From Solen grandis (lineage: Eukaryota; Mollusca; Bivalvia; Adapedonta; Solenidae): 64,000 bases of DNA. Made by a program: the position numbers and the translations under genes. Of the stretch, positions 10,946 to 22,589 are shown in pieces. The notes beneath the pieces are model-generated. The model did not search any database. It worked only from the letters and a program-made list of their open reading frames with translations, and was not told where the DNA came from. The stretch spans positions 36,810,759 through 36,874,758 of the forward strand of contig CM037781.1 of assembly GCA_021229015.1 (NCBI GenBank), read 5' to 3'. How positions within the stretch are numbered: position 1 is the stretch's first letter; every line of letters begins with the position of its first letter.

Positions 10946-13138
10946 TTCATGCTAACTGCTGATACAATTTCTTTAAAATAAAGTAAAATAAGTAGTCCCG
11001 ACAGATCTATATCATCAGTTGGCTTAAAATAAATATATAAATCCATATACTCTGGCGGAATTATGACCTCTACATTCAGCAGTTTTTTGCTTAATATAAG
11101 TTTGTATCAGTTTTAATATAATTATGACTCTATTCCCTACGTATATGAAGATTTTACATAGATGCGCAGAGAACATGTCAACAAAATAACAACAAATTAC
11201 ATATTTACAAATATACATGTTACGAGTACAATAAGGATTGAATTGCATTTATCAAAAAAGTAAAAAAATAGCTTTACTTGTACAATAAACGCATACCACT
11301 TATAAACAACTTCACGAAAAATACATTCTTATCAATGTGACAAATGTGTTGTGCCTTAACGAACGCAACGTAAGACATCAAATCGAACATATTGATTAAC
11401 ACATATAAAACAAGGCTACATGTAATTAAAATTTACATCTGTCTCAATAACTTGGGGAGTGCTTTACATATAGTTTGCCGTAATTAATTCAAGCAAACAA
11501 CCGGTTAACATATTTAGACATACACCTGTCAAAAGTACATATGCACCTATTTTTTATAATTAATTATCGTTAAATATTTGACAAACGGAGCAGGCCCACT
11601 ACTGTAGACCCGATTCTACATAAGCTGAAAGGCAAAGAAAAAAACTAAAATGTTTCGTATAGCATTTTAAGTTTTGTAAGTTGATTTTCATTAATGAGAT
11701 AACAATAGTGATAAATAATGAGATAAAGAGTTACAGAAAATGGGACTCAGTTTTATTAAGATCTGTTATGGGTTTTCCTAAATTATGAAAATCAAAATGT
11801 GTAGATAATTCAAACATTTTGTAAAAGCTAAGTTAACATAGAGTAACCATTCGATAGACAATAACATTTGCCTTGCGCAATTCTGTTATACATGCATGTT
11901 AACAATTAAATATGTCTCTTATTATTCACTTCCAAATTTATGTAGAAAATAGATCTGACCTATAGGAAACCCTTGTGAATGAAATAAAATGCTTTTGTGT
12001 GTGCTTTATGCACCTTTATCTATCAACTACAGAGCAACAATAAAAACGATTTTTGTCAGGATGATGTTTGAAACACGAAGACTTGCTCAATTTAATTATA
12101 TCAATAAATCAAATTTATATTGCAATATAAAAATCTAGTAATCAGTATAATTATCAATTAAGGACCTGAAAGGGAATGGAATTTGCGCTATATTAGATTT
12201 TAACCACAGGCTGGCTGGAACAGACTTTCGTACTGCAATGTGTCAGTTTATCTCAAATATCAGCAGGAATTCCAAATGGTGAGATTAATTTGTTTATATC
12301 TGAGCGATACAAGTTTACACTGATAGTTTTTTTCTTTAACCCCAAAGCAAAAGAAAAATAAATGTGCAACAAATGGAAATACCTACATGTATAAAGCCGA
12401 GCATGGTCGATGTAAATCATAATCAGTTTCAAGCACACACTATACTAGTACTTTCGATAAGTAGACATACCCAATTCGATTGCCATATGTTTTAACATAC
12501 CCATGAGTTGACAAATTCAATTGATAAGCAAAGTAATTGATATTAATTGCAACAGTTTGAGGTTTTATATATTATATCTGTTAGATATAACATGAGTTTA
12601 TCAAAGTGAAAACCAGGTGTGTTAAATCAGGCAAAGATAAGTATAAAATGTCAATAATAAATTAAAAGTATATGACTGAATAATGTACATGTTGCACTTC
12701 AAGAAGCATAAGGACCCGTATCCTTATGCTAGAATGATATATTTGCATTCCGTTTATTGTTTATCGAACTGGTTCATCCAACAACATACAATAAACAGTG
12801 CAAGATCTCCAATGATATTTACCCGAAATAACAATCATCTTCTTGCTGGAACCTGAATCATTTCATTAACTATCATTATTCTTAAAACCAATCATTATTT
12901 TTAGAGGATAATAGGTTTTATACGCACTATGTCTGTCATTCGAAACAAAGGACCTTTTTCTATACAATAGGACAATTTGTTTTTATATGTAAATGTCTAT
13001 GGTGAGTTGAAGTTTGCATTACCCTTTTTGTCAAATAATTTGACCGAATTTAGGCTCTTGATATATTTATCCGGAGAGTTTTCACCATGGTCTTCCATTA
13101 GTAACCTTTACCGGTGAGAGATTTGTGTAAAGTGACTC
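10946..13138. other. No feature recognised
   Basis: AT-rich spacer of about 2.2 kb. None of the short frames shows a domain, and no repeat structure stood out. Confidence 0.5.
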
Positions 13139-13215
13139 GGCTAGCTAGATTAGTAGAGCATTGCCCAATAAGCAAAAGGCATTGGGTTTAAGTCCTGATC
13201 ATTCTGTGTATTTTG
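13139..13215 (+). repeat. tRNA-like relic
   Basis: TAGCTAGATTAGTAGAGCA resembles a D-arm with box A, and GGGTTTAAGTCC about 40 bases on resembles box B. Acceptor arms do not pair, so this is more likely the head of an old tRNA-derived SINE than a tRNA gene. Confidence 0.35.
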
Positions 13216-13433
13216 CTACAGGTGCATGTTGTGATTATTATTATATATAATATACACACATGTAATCTTTTCATGAAGTCATAAACATAAATAATTCTTT
13301 TATCAAAGCCTTTAATTTTATTCTAGAAACGTATTGTAATACTGTACACAAAGTACAGTCCGTAGATTTTCTACTGATAAGAAGAACAAAAAATAGAGAA
13401 TAATTTAAATAATTAGCAAGGCTACAAAAGTGC

Positions 13434-13472
<39 letters not shown>
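13434..13472. repeat. CAA trinucleotide microsatellite
   Basis: About 12 uninterrupted CAA triplets. On the minus strand they give an artefactual poly-leucine frame. Confidence 0.95.
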
Positions 13473-13473
<1 letters not shown>

Positions 13474-13559
13474 GTTTTCTATCTGAATCCGATTTGATTC
13501 GTTGTAGATCACTGATCTAAAACAACGGATGTAACGTAAATGCATTTTGTAAACAAACG

Positions 13560-14600
13560 TGCGATTTTAAACACTAGTTTCTTCTTTTAAAGTTCTACAA
13601 ATAAATCGTCCTTTAAGTACAAAATAAATCAAACAATTTCCATATGAAATACGCCTGTGTTCGATTATAAACGTTCGGCTTTTCTCGACAGAAAAGAACA
13701 ATCGCTTTTTTCCGATGAGGTCATCTGTTCTCGATCGTCTTATCTCGATAGGTAAAATTCGAGCGATTTTAGAGGATTCCGATCGTTTATAAGCTGTTTC
13801 CGGTCGGAAATGTGTTATTTCCAAGGTACAAAATGCACGATATCTCAGCTAATATAAATGTGTTTTTCTAAAACAAGACATACTTAGAATCGGGAAACAA
13901 TGATCTTTCAAGATTAATAATGAAAATATATGCAAGAGAAGTTGAGAAAAAAGGCTCACTTGGACCAAAACAAAGAGCCTCAGATGCACTCACAGTGCCA
14001 GAATTTATCCATTTGGAGCCATTTTTCATCATTTGTCTCAAGGCTATTGCATATGGCATTTCATATTATCAACTCAAACTCTTACTTAATATAACTTGAT
14101 CAAATAGCACAAAGTATGCATATAGTATATTCAGGTTCAACAAAAACAATAACGTGACTAGGAATGCGAGGGTATATCGCGATTCTACCCGAGCGCGATA
14201 CGAATCAGCACGTTGATAGAGCTGTATCAATATTTCAAATTTTTGAATCACATCAGTCATCCATTTTTACCTGTCTGAGTTTTTTTTTCAGCATATAAAA
14301 TACACACATTCATTAAATCAAGCGATAACTTGATTTGTTTTTATCATATCCTATTTTGTATCATTAATTATTTTCAACCTTAATTTCACAAAATATAGGA
14401 ACTTTGGTTAAAAAATAAAAAGTTCCAAAGTTTCAAAATTTTATTTCATATATACCAGAAGGTCATAAGACCCATGTGGTTATTACAGCATGGCGACAGT
14501 ACAAATAAACATATATATATTAAACAATATATAAACACATTTAAATAGCATTGTAGCTGTCTAGGTATATTTAAACATTTACTATTGCACTGCTTTTGTC
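13560..14600. other. Unassigned spacer with a CpG-rich patch
   Basis: No gene is recognised. The segment at about 13660-13810 contains roughly 16 CpG dinucleotides in 150 bases, including several TCTCGA/CGATCG-like words, which stands out from the AT-rich surroundings. Minus-strand frames across it (for example 13567-13824) have no domain signature. Confidence 0.4.
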
Positions 14601-14626
14601 AATATTGCATCTTCACTTGCCGAAAC

Positions 14627-14738
14627 GAAAAAAAAAAAATAAAAAAAAAAAAAAAAAAAAAATAAAAAAAATAAAGTGAAGTAATTGACATATATATATA
14701 AATAAATACGAACTTGTCACTATCCATGAAAATAACAG

Positions 14739-14770
<32 letters not shown>
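14627..14770. repeat. A-rich tract and GA microsatellite
   Basis: A nearly pure A tract runs from 14627 to about 14673. A GA run follows at about 14741-14770. Confidence 0.9.
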
Positions 14771-14774
<4 letters not shown>

Positions 14775-15069
14775 GAGTGAGGGAGGGTGAGAAAACAATT
14801 ACAGACAGAAAAACCCAAAGGTTCTATTTAAATGTACACCTATTAATCGTGTTCATCTATCAAAATGATAGAATATAATTAACCTGTTTTACTTTACATA
14901 ATACAAAACACACATGTAACATTTGTACATGTTGCGATATATTCTGCAATATTCTCTTTGCATATCACAATATATTGAAATACAAAAATTCTTGCAGCAC
15001 CCGTACCTTGAGGTGACCTGCACTAGCTACTCTTTTTTTAATGTCCAGGAAACGACTCCAGTGAACCAG

Positions 15070-15212
15070 ATATTAACTCGAGGAAATCTATCTTGATCCC
15101 TTGACTCTTTATCTTGTTCCCTCAAGATAATTAAGACATTTCCTCAAGTTAATATATTGTTCCTCTAGATGAGTTGTTCCCTCAAGTTAATTTTTCATTC
15201 CCTCAATATAAA
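15070..15212. repeat. Degenerate minisatellite, TTCCCTCAAGTTAAT motif
   Basis: Five or six degenerate copies of a motif like TTCCCTCAAGTTAAT recur at roughly 25-30 base spacing, with variants such as CTCGAGGAAATC and TTCCTCTAGATGAG. Purely structural; no coding role is visible. Confidence 0.55.
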
Positions 15213-16240
15213 AAAAAAGTTGTGTATGTCACCTCTGTGCCACCAAAGTAAAGCCATAATATGCGTTTTCTACTCTCTGTTAATCCACCTAAGTTTGGTA
15301 AAAGGGGTTATCCTAACCATACTGGGCATACATCATGTACTATTTCCTTTTTTATTGTGCCTAATTCCCAAAATCTATGTGCATGCATACAAGCATTTTC
15401 ATGATACATATGTATTTAACTCCATTATTTTTATCTATGATTGATTCAAGCTGTTCCATTTTGAGCCATATTTCTGTATGCAATATCTCTGGTATAGCAT
15501 AGGTGCCCACTTGAACAATTTTACTGCACGCACATGCATCCTGTATTTTAGTATTTATACATTGTTTCTTAAAAATCCAGAATTTAGATGAATAATGTTG
15601 AACTCATTTCTCGAGTTCAAGGACAATTAGACATTTTAGTATAATTTAAGTTTGATATGATTGAACTGATTAAAAAACCATATGTTAGTACATTTTTTGT
15701 GTCTGTGACTTAGTGGTTGGAGACAGTTCCATCCATGGTCCATTGCTTTGCGCACAGTAGCCACGGCTAGGTTTAGTACTGGTTGACCCGCTGTTAGGAA
15801 CTGCTAAAATGGTAACTCACGTAAGCCAATGGTTGCGAGTTGGTGCCCTGCTTGTGTTCTAGTATGTACATTACATTATATATTACAGGTTGCAAACACT
15901 CACGTTAGTGTTAACTGAACGCTGGACTGGTGTATTTTTAAATCACGCCTGATATGAAATCTAAGCTTTGCAGAACTAAATCTGCATCATGTAAACAAAA
16001 TCTCAAAATGATTAAAATGTACATGTAATTAAACAGAAATGACTCTGGATGCACAGTATTTGTACACTAAGTTGACCAATTAATTATACAGATAGAATGT
16101 CAAGCCAGAATACAATCTACTGAGTTTATAAATTTGACTCAAATATTTTACAGTATAGATAGTTTATTGAATTATTGTCTAAAATGAAATAACTTCCCAA
16201 ATAACCATTTTATGTTTCACAATATGTTACTTTTACTTTT
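15213..16240. other. No gene recognised
   Basis: AT-rich spacer. A possible very degenerate tRNA-like segment lies near 15695-15790 (GTGACTTAGTGGTTGGAGAC), too weak to list separately. The 91-codon frame at 15169-15444 begins in the minisatellite and has no domain. Confidence 0.4.
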
Positions 16241-16242
16241 TT

Positions 16243-16437
16243 AACACAGAGAGCGAGGGAAGAGAGAAAAGAGAGAAGCTGTGTACATTATATGCGAGAA
16301 GGACAAAGAGGGGTTTTACTCATAAGAGAGAGAACTTACTCATATTACAAGAAAGAGACTTTACTCATGATAGAAATACAAGAGCATTACTCATTTTGAG
16401 AGAAATAGAGAGGGAGAGAGAGAATTTTCTCGCAATT

Positions 16438-16473
<36 letters not shown>

Positions 16474-16504
16474 TATCATTACTGGAGATTATAAAATGGT
16501 TTTA

Positions 16505-16543
<39 letters not shown>

Positions 16544-16660
16544 AATTTATTGCATAAGAGAGACAGACAGACAGAGATGTGGTGGGTTTATTATAAGAGA
16601 GAAAGACAGATTTAAGAGAATTAATTTCAATCTTTAGAGGAGAAAGGGAGAGAGAGAATT
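16243..16660. repeat. Purine-rich GA satellite tract
   Basis: About 420 bases of imperfect GA/GAGA repeats with two pure GA runs (about 16441-16470 and 16510-16541), GACA variants, and interspersed words such as TTTACTCAT and AATTTA that recur at 30-60 base spacing. The strong purine bias on one strand could favour triplex or other non-B DNA. Confidence 0.8.
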
Positions 16661-17022
16661 CTAATGAAGTTGTTCCTTTTTTTAAAAGTTGCTTTGAATT
16701 GTGTCAAGTGAAAATATTAAAACTATCTTGCTCAGTGCTTCCTGGGTAGAAGCAGAAATTTGGAAGGTAAACAAAAATATTATATACACGTAATGAAGTT
16801 CAAACTTATGCCCATATTGCATCCGAAGTATGAACACAACCACTTGACCATGGTGCCCTGTTTAGATTATTATACCTGAGTGCAAAGCTGAGCCTGATGT
16901 GCCTTTGATTTAATCTGCTAGCTGTCCGCAGGACTGACAGGGTTACTGGGGTACATTGTCTTGTTATTATAATGTACTTGTGTTTACTGTTACTATATGG
17001 CACAGTAATTTGGACATGAAAT

Positions 17023-17090
17023 GACATCCAGCTAATTACTGAAGGAAGACCCAGTTTGCAAATAAAACTTAGGTAGAACCTCCGACCACT
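17023..17090 (-). mobile_element. SINE S1 tail relic
   Basis: GACATCCAGCTAATTACTGA and AGGTAGAACCTCCGACC correspond to the body of the S1 SINE (GACGTCCAGCTAATTACAGG; GTAGAACCACCGACC). The head is lost. Confidence 0.55.
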
Positions 17091-17332
17091 TGTCTATGGA
17101 GGGCCCTTGGAAATTTTGATATGTTTCTATAATTATGAAATAGGGTTAATTCTTATGAACCCAATTCTATTTACTGGTTATTTTTTTAGCAAATAATTAC
17201 TGCAGTAAGAAACGAAATATAAAATAAAACCTAAACTAAATAATAACAATGATGACATCTGTATAATGTTTTCCATAACATGTTTATCATAAATTTCTTA
17301 TCGCCTTAACCATTAAGTAATTGCCCAACACT

Positions 17333-17400
17333 GTTCCAGAGGGGTTAGAGATTCAGCTTTGGGATTGGAAGGTTATGGGTTCAATCCGTTTTTTGGAAAT
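17333..17400 (+). repeat. tRNA-like relic
   Basis: GGGGTTAGAGATTCAGC resembles a box A region and GGTTATGGGTTCAATCC contains a good box B. No complete tRNA fold is possible. It is probably an old SINE head. Confidence 0.35.
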
Positions 17401-18175
17401 GTTTAAGATCTGCATATATATTTACATAAAATGTCTCTTTTAATGCAATCATCGTACACTTCTACTTTGATAACTACAAGTTACATAACATTATTTAACT
17501 TAAACAGCTGCTTGAATATTGCTCAGATATTGTTTTTCTGTTTTTGGATAAGTTGAAAAAAAACCTTCATTCAATACTGATTTATAACTATTCATAAAGT
17601 GATTTACACTAAATTTAAGCTGGTAATTTATATATAAAAAATCTTTTAGGACTCCTTGGTTTTATATTTACAGTTTCATTTCAGTATGTTGCCAATGAAC
17701 TTAAAATTTTCAAAAATGTCGAAACTTAGTACGTTCATAAGGTCTTAAAAATTTCAAGTGATTACGTCATCAAGCATAGCAGATATTCATGTTTGATGAT
17801 ATGCCTACTTGAAAATGTGAAAACAAACCTGTTCGCATTCTCGAAGATATATTCTTTTGGATTAATAGAACGTTAGCTTAACATGTCCTTGCGAAAAAGA
17901 TATTTTTCTTTAAGTCACTTGATTTTGACGTCGTTGAAATATAAAAAAATCATTAATTTCAATTTGTATTCGGGTTCCAGCGTCATGAGTATTGATGCCA
18001 ATATTAAGCATACCTTTGCATACTTTGTAAGCAAAATATATTAAAAAGATCATAAGATTGGATATATTTACTTTAAATAAGTAATATTGCCGTGCCTTAT
18101 AATGCGAAAAAAAAATCCAGATAAGTTCAAGTGATTACGTCATCAAACGTAACATATTTATGTTTTTCGTATAAG

Positions 18176-19640
18176 TAAATGTTTATTTATTATCGTGACA
18201 TGTGTACAAACAATGCATATATATTAAGATATATAAATAGATCAACATAATATATTACGTACACCCGGCCCAATGGGCCTATAAGTCACCGTTTATATTT
18301 ACAAAATAAATAACATAGTAATGAACGGCACAGATGATAAAAATAAATTATGTAAACAAAATAGATTTTCGATGTAAATATGCTTTTGTTAAAAATTTTG
18401 ACACTCTCCGTGGATATTTTTCAAGTAAATATGTAAATTTTTGTTCTTCACTATATACATCTAAGTTTAATGAATTAACCCTACACTGTCTATGACCCTG
18501 GTAAGCTTCACACTCTAACAAAAAATGCATTTCATTTTCTATCACATCACTATCACATTTTACAGACTCTTTGCTCGATCGCCTCTCCAACATATCTCCC
18601 TGTCTCTATTCTTAATGGTAAAATACCACATCTAAATTGGGATAATAATGATCTTTCATTTCTGGCCAGGTTTAACAAAAGGTAAGGCTCACAGTCAAAA
18701 GAGTGTTTAAATAGACGGTAAGTTCTAAGTTTTGGGTAGATTTTAACTTCATTGCACCACAAGCTTTGATAATATAGATTTATCTTTACTTTCACATCAC
18801 TGAGATTTACAGGTTCTTTGTTATGATAATACTGTGTTAAGTTCAATTTGTCCATTACAGCTTTTGTATCTGCACACCAATTGTTCCTACTGTTGGTATA
18901 ATTGGTGAGAAACACACGTTTCGTCAGCCGATTATCACTGAATTGTAGCAGGCGATTCCAGTACCGTAACATATCAGTCCATCTACGGTATTTGCTCGGT
19001 AACCAGCCGGTGTCTCCGATCAAGGCGGCTGTCGGTGTGAACCTGTGGACCCCCATTATGTAACGCATCGCTCGGTTCTGAACAGTCTCTATTGACGGGT
19101 ACTGGCCAGCACCCCACACAGAAGCACAGTAGTCAAGAATTGGAGTCACACATGTTTCATACAGTTTTGTAAATGATTTAAAACCAAATTCTTTATATTT
19201 ATGGACTTTAGAAATTATTTTCCCTAGGGCACGACTTCCAGCCTTGGACAATCGTTCACTATTCAATTTAAATGACCCTTTATCTTCAAATGTAACACCG
19301 AGATATTTATAACTACTAACCGTTTCTAAGATATTTTCACCAATATGAAATTTATAATCACTCAGACGCGTCCTCCCTCGCCTAAAGTGCATGCACTTAG
19401 ATTTGTCAGTGTTAATGAGTACTCTCCACTTCTTGCACCAGTTATGCAGTGTGTTTAGCATGGTTTGTAGTTTATCCTCAGAGTCTGTCAACAAGACGAT
19501 ATCATCGGCGTACAACAATAATGATAGCTTCTGTTCATCTATACTGATGCCAAGGCCAAGTCGTTGATCTCCGTTACAAGATCATTAGCAAATACTGAAA
19601 ATATTGTGGGTGAGCTGCTGTCTCCCTGAACAAGGCCGGT
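18176..19640 (-). mobile_element. 5'-truncated LINE (LINE-2) with mapped empty site
   Basis: The minus-strand element starts inside the reverse transcriptase (motif B, QGDSSSP) at about 19640 and ends in an AATAAATAAA-like tail at about 18180. A short direct repeat ATAAG flanks it at 18171-18175 and 19641-19645. The paralogous sequence near 22030-22040 lacks the element, which fixes both junctions to within a few bases. The protein family differs from the other two LINEs here, with a canonical YADD motif and the LECEAY-type tail common in jockey/CR1-like ORF2 proteins of invertebrates. Confidence 0.8.
18348..19630 (-). pseudogene. LINE ORF2 reverse transcriptase fragment, frameshifted
   Basis: Read right to left, GLVQGDSSSP (motif B) is in one frame. 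A frameshift lies near 19550. The main 321-residue frame (18553-19518) then starts MLYADDIVLL, with YADD as catalytic motif C, and continues through the thumb-like region (SYKYLGVTFE) and a long C-terminal domain. A second shift near 18555 moves the tail into another frame (18348-18593), which carries the conserved IENEMHFLLECE signature. The 5' part, including endonuclease and motif A, is absent through truncation. The element is dead. Confidence 0.75.
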
Positions 19641-20169
19641 ATAAGGGCTAATTCATGAAAGCGGTCATTGGGTTGGTTAAGCAAGATTCGATTGTTCTTT
19701 TGCAGGAAAGAGTGACCGTGTTGAATAGTGAATTGTGGTACGTTTATGAGTAAATGAGTCGCATTTAAGATGAATAAGTATAATTATACTAGAGCCAGAA
19801 AACTTATACGGATAAATTATTGTATTTGCCATCACGGCTTACCGCAAACCTAAAGAAAATGACAAATACATGAATATCTACATATCGATTTTTTAATGTT
19901 TTCTAAAGGTTTAACAGTTTCTTTTTCTAAATCTGTATAAAAAAAATAACGTTAATTACATAGAAATAAGAATTTATTTTCAGGATTTTGCCTCTGCCTT
20001 TGTTTCCATCTATTTTTGCAAGTGTAAAACTCAGTCAATTTAAATGTTGAAAGTCATAGATTTCAAAGTATTTTCTTTTACAATTTCAATTATATGGAAC
20101 ATATTGCAATGAATATTTGTTAAGGCATATGCTTACGAAGAAATGGATATTAAATAAAGAATAAAAAAA

Positions 20170-20640
20170 ACTTTTAAAATCGATTGAATAACGTAAGAAA
20201 AATATTCTTGAGGATAGTTTCATCTTAAAATTTTCCTGTTTTTTTTTTAAACGGTTGCGTAATCAAATAAGATCCATATTTCCATATGTATGCTTTCTCA
20301 ATATCCTCTTAAGAAGATAAAAGAAAAAAAAAATAAAGCTTTTTTTGAACATAAGTATATATTTATGATATTGATGATTTACGTAATAAATCTTACATTA
20401 TTAAGCATCATTATTCTATTTCTTTGGATTAATTTATATATTCAATACGTTTGAAATAAACAAACGGAAAGCCGCTTCGATTGTATCTTGAACAAACGAC
20501 TTCTAGTTCTTCTTATTATTATTCCTCATTTTCCAATCAAATACAAGAGTTAATTTCAATATGTTGCCAGCGTCTGAGAACATTAAAATTAAATTGCCTC
20601 GACAAAAATGTTTATATTTTTAAATTAATTCATTGTATTT
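20170..20640. other. No feature recognised
   Basis: AT-rich spacer. The 108-codon frame at 20481-20807 runs into the tandem repeat that follows and has no domain signature. Confidence 0.5.
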
Positions 20641-20642
20641 TC

Positions 20643-21061
20643 AATGACGTCAATGACATCAGATTTGACGTCAGTTTCAAAAGTTTGTTCGTGCTCCAGA
20701 GCCTTTATGTTTTGTCGTTTTATCTTAATATTTTCACAGATGTTTGTTATGATGTAGATGTGCACCTTGTCTTTCAATTTTTCAAATTCGAAAACATTAA
20801 GAATTAATGGCAAAACCGAGTCTCGAACTTTGGTCCTAAAACTATTATTTAATTTAACAAAGGCTACTGAGGAGTTAAAATCATGATCATTGGACAGCTT
20901 TTTGGCCTAGAGGTCTACTTTCTTTTTTTCTGAAAGATCCCTCTTAAGTCACGTGATTATGACGTCATTTAAAGGACAAATTCCTATTTTTTTTCAAAGA
21001 TTTTTCTCGCTCTGGCATCATACATTTTGTGTCAATTTTAATAAAATTGAAATTGCAGCGA
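20643..21061 (+). repeat. Tandem repeat unit 1 with TGACGTCA palindromes
   Basis: This unit aligns with 21098-21520 at an offset of about 455 bases. Shared blocks include GACGTCAG, TTGTTCG, GATATTTTCACAGATGT-type and TTGGACAGC...GGCCTAGAGGT. It contains TGACGTCA at 20645-20652, 20666-20673 and 20960-20967, the last next to CACGTG. Confidence 0.75.
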
Positions 21062-21097
21062 TAAAAAAGTATCTTTTAATATATTCAATCATTTTCA

Positions 21098-21520
21098 ATT
21101 TTCATTGACGTCATTTGACGTCAGATTTAACGTCAGCTTCAAAGTTTGTTCGCGCTCTAGAGCCTTCAATTTGGTCCGATTATCTTGATATTTTCACAGA
21201 TGTATTTTAGAATGTAGATGAGCACCTTGGCATTCAAATTTCCAAATTCAAAAAGATTCAGATTTCATGGCAATACCGAGTTTCAAACTTTAGTCCTAAA
21301 ATTAAATTTAAATGTTACAAAGCCCCCTAATGCGTTAGAAGCATGAAAATTGGACAGCATATCGGCCTAGAGGTTAACATTCTATTTTCTGAATGCTTTC
21401 ATCTTAAGTCGTGGCTATGACGTAATCAAAAAGACAAAAAGCATTTCTTTTAAAGATTTCTCTCGCTATGGTATCATGAATTTTAAGTCAATCTTAATTA
21501 AATCTTCAGAATTGATAGAG
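21098..21520 (+). repeat. Tandem repeat unit 2 with TGACGTCA palindromes
   Basis: Partner of the preceding unit, diverged by many substitutions. TGACGTCA occurs at 21106-21113 and 21116-21123. The third site of unit 1 is degraded here to TGACGTAATC. No coding content. Confidence 0.75.
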
Positions 21521-21633
21521 TTTAAATTGAAGTGATGCATACTGCAAGAAATGTTTGTTTTGTCACGTGGTTATGGCTTGATGCATACTAAAGCAAGAAT
21601 AATTTTTAAAAAATCATATAAAATCGCCAATTA

Positions 21634-22588
21634 GACCAATAAACTTAAAATTTTCGAGAATGAGAAACTTAGTACGTTCATAAGGTTTTGAAATTTCAAG
21701 TGTTTACGTCATCAAACATGGCAGATATTTATGTTTGATGGAATGCCTACTTGAAAATGTGAAAACAAACCTGTTCGCATTCTCGAAGATATTTTTTTTT
21801 CTGGATTAATAGAACGTTAGCTGAACATGTCCTTCCAAAAAGGATACTTTTCTTTAGTCGCTTGATTTTGACGTCGTTGAAATATAAAAATCATTCTTTA
21901 ATTTGTAAGCAAAATATATTAAAAAGATCATAAGATTGGACATTTACTTTAAATAAGTAATATTGCGCAAAAAGTTCAGAAAATTTCAAGTGATTACGTT
22001 ATCAAACATATTATTCATGTTTTTCGTAAAAGAACTAATTCATGAAAATCTATTAATTTAAAGAAAGAAATGAAAGCGGTCATTGGGTTGGTTGAGAAAG
22101 ATCCGATTGTTTTTTACTAGAAAGAGTGACTGCGTTGAAAAGTGAATTGTGATACATTTTTGAGTAAATGAGTCACATTTACGATGAATTAGTATCTGCT
22201 ATCACGGCTTTCTGCAAACCTGAAAAAATTAAATATACATGTATATCTACCTATCGATTTTTTATGTTTTTTAAAGGTTTAACTGTTTCTTTTTCTAAAT
22301 CTGTAAAAATAAGCAAATATATAAAGGAAATGGATTGCTGAAAGTTTCAAGACGTTAATAACGTTAAAAACATAGAAATAAGAAACTATTTTCATGATTT
22401 TGCTTACACCTCTGCCTTTGCTTCCGTCTATTTTGCAAATGTAAAACTCAAAGAATTTAAAGGTTGAAAGTCATGGATTTCAAAGTATTTTTTTTATTTT
22501 TACAATTTCAATTGTGGATCAAATTGGAATGAATATTTTTAAGGCATATGCTTACGAAGGAAAAGATATTAAATAAAGAATAACGGCA
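21634..22588 (+). repeat. Local segmental duplication, copy 2 (uninterrupted)
   Basis: Direct-repeat partner of 17697-20165. It retains the pre-insertion site of LINE-2 near 22030-22040 and lacks some sequence found in copy 1 around 17950-18010. There is no gene in it. Confidence 0.8.
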
Positions 22589-22589
22589 G

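Larger units (their letters stand above)
17697..20165 (+). repeat. Local segmental duplication, copy 1 (interrupted)
   Basis: 17697-18175 and 19646-20165 together match 21634-22588. Shared blocks include AACTTAGTACGTTCATAAGG, AACAAACCTGTTCGCATTCT, GGATTAATAGAACGTTAGCT and GGCATATGCTTACGAAG. The LINE at 18176-19640 sits inside this copy only. Confidence 0.8.

Noticed and set aside
20481..20807. A 108-codon plus-strand frame.
   Set aside because: It enters the TGACGTCA repeat, has no domain or splice context, and is matched by an equally long frame on the other strand.
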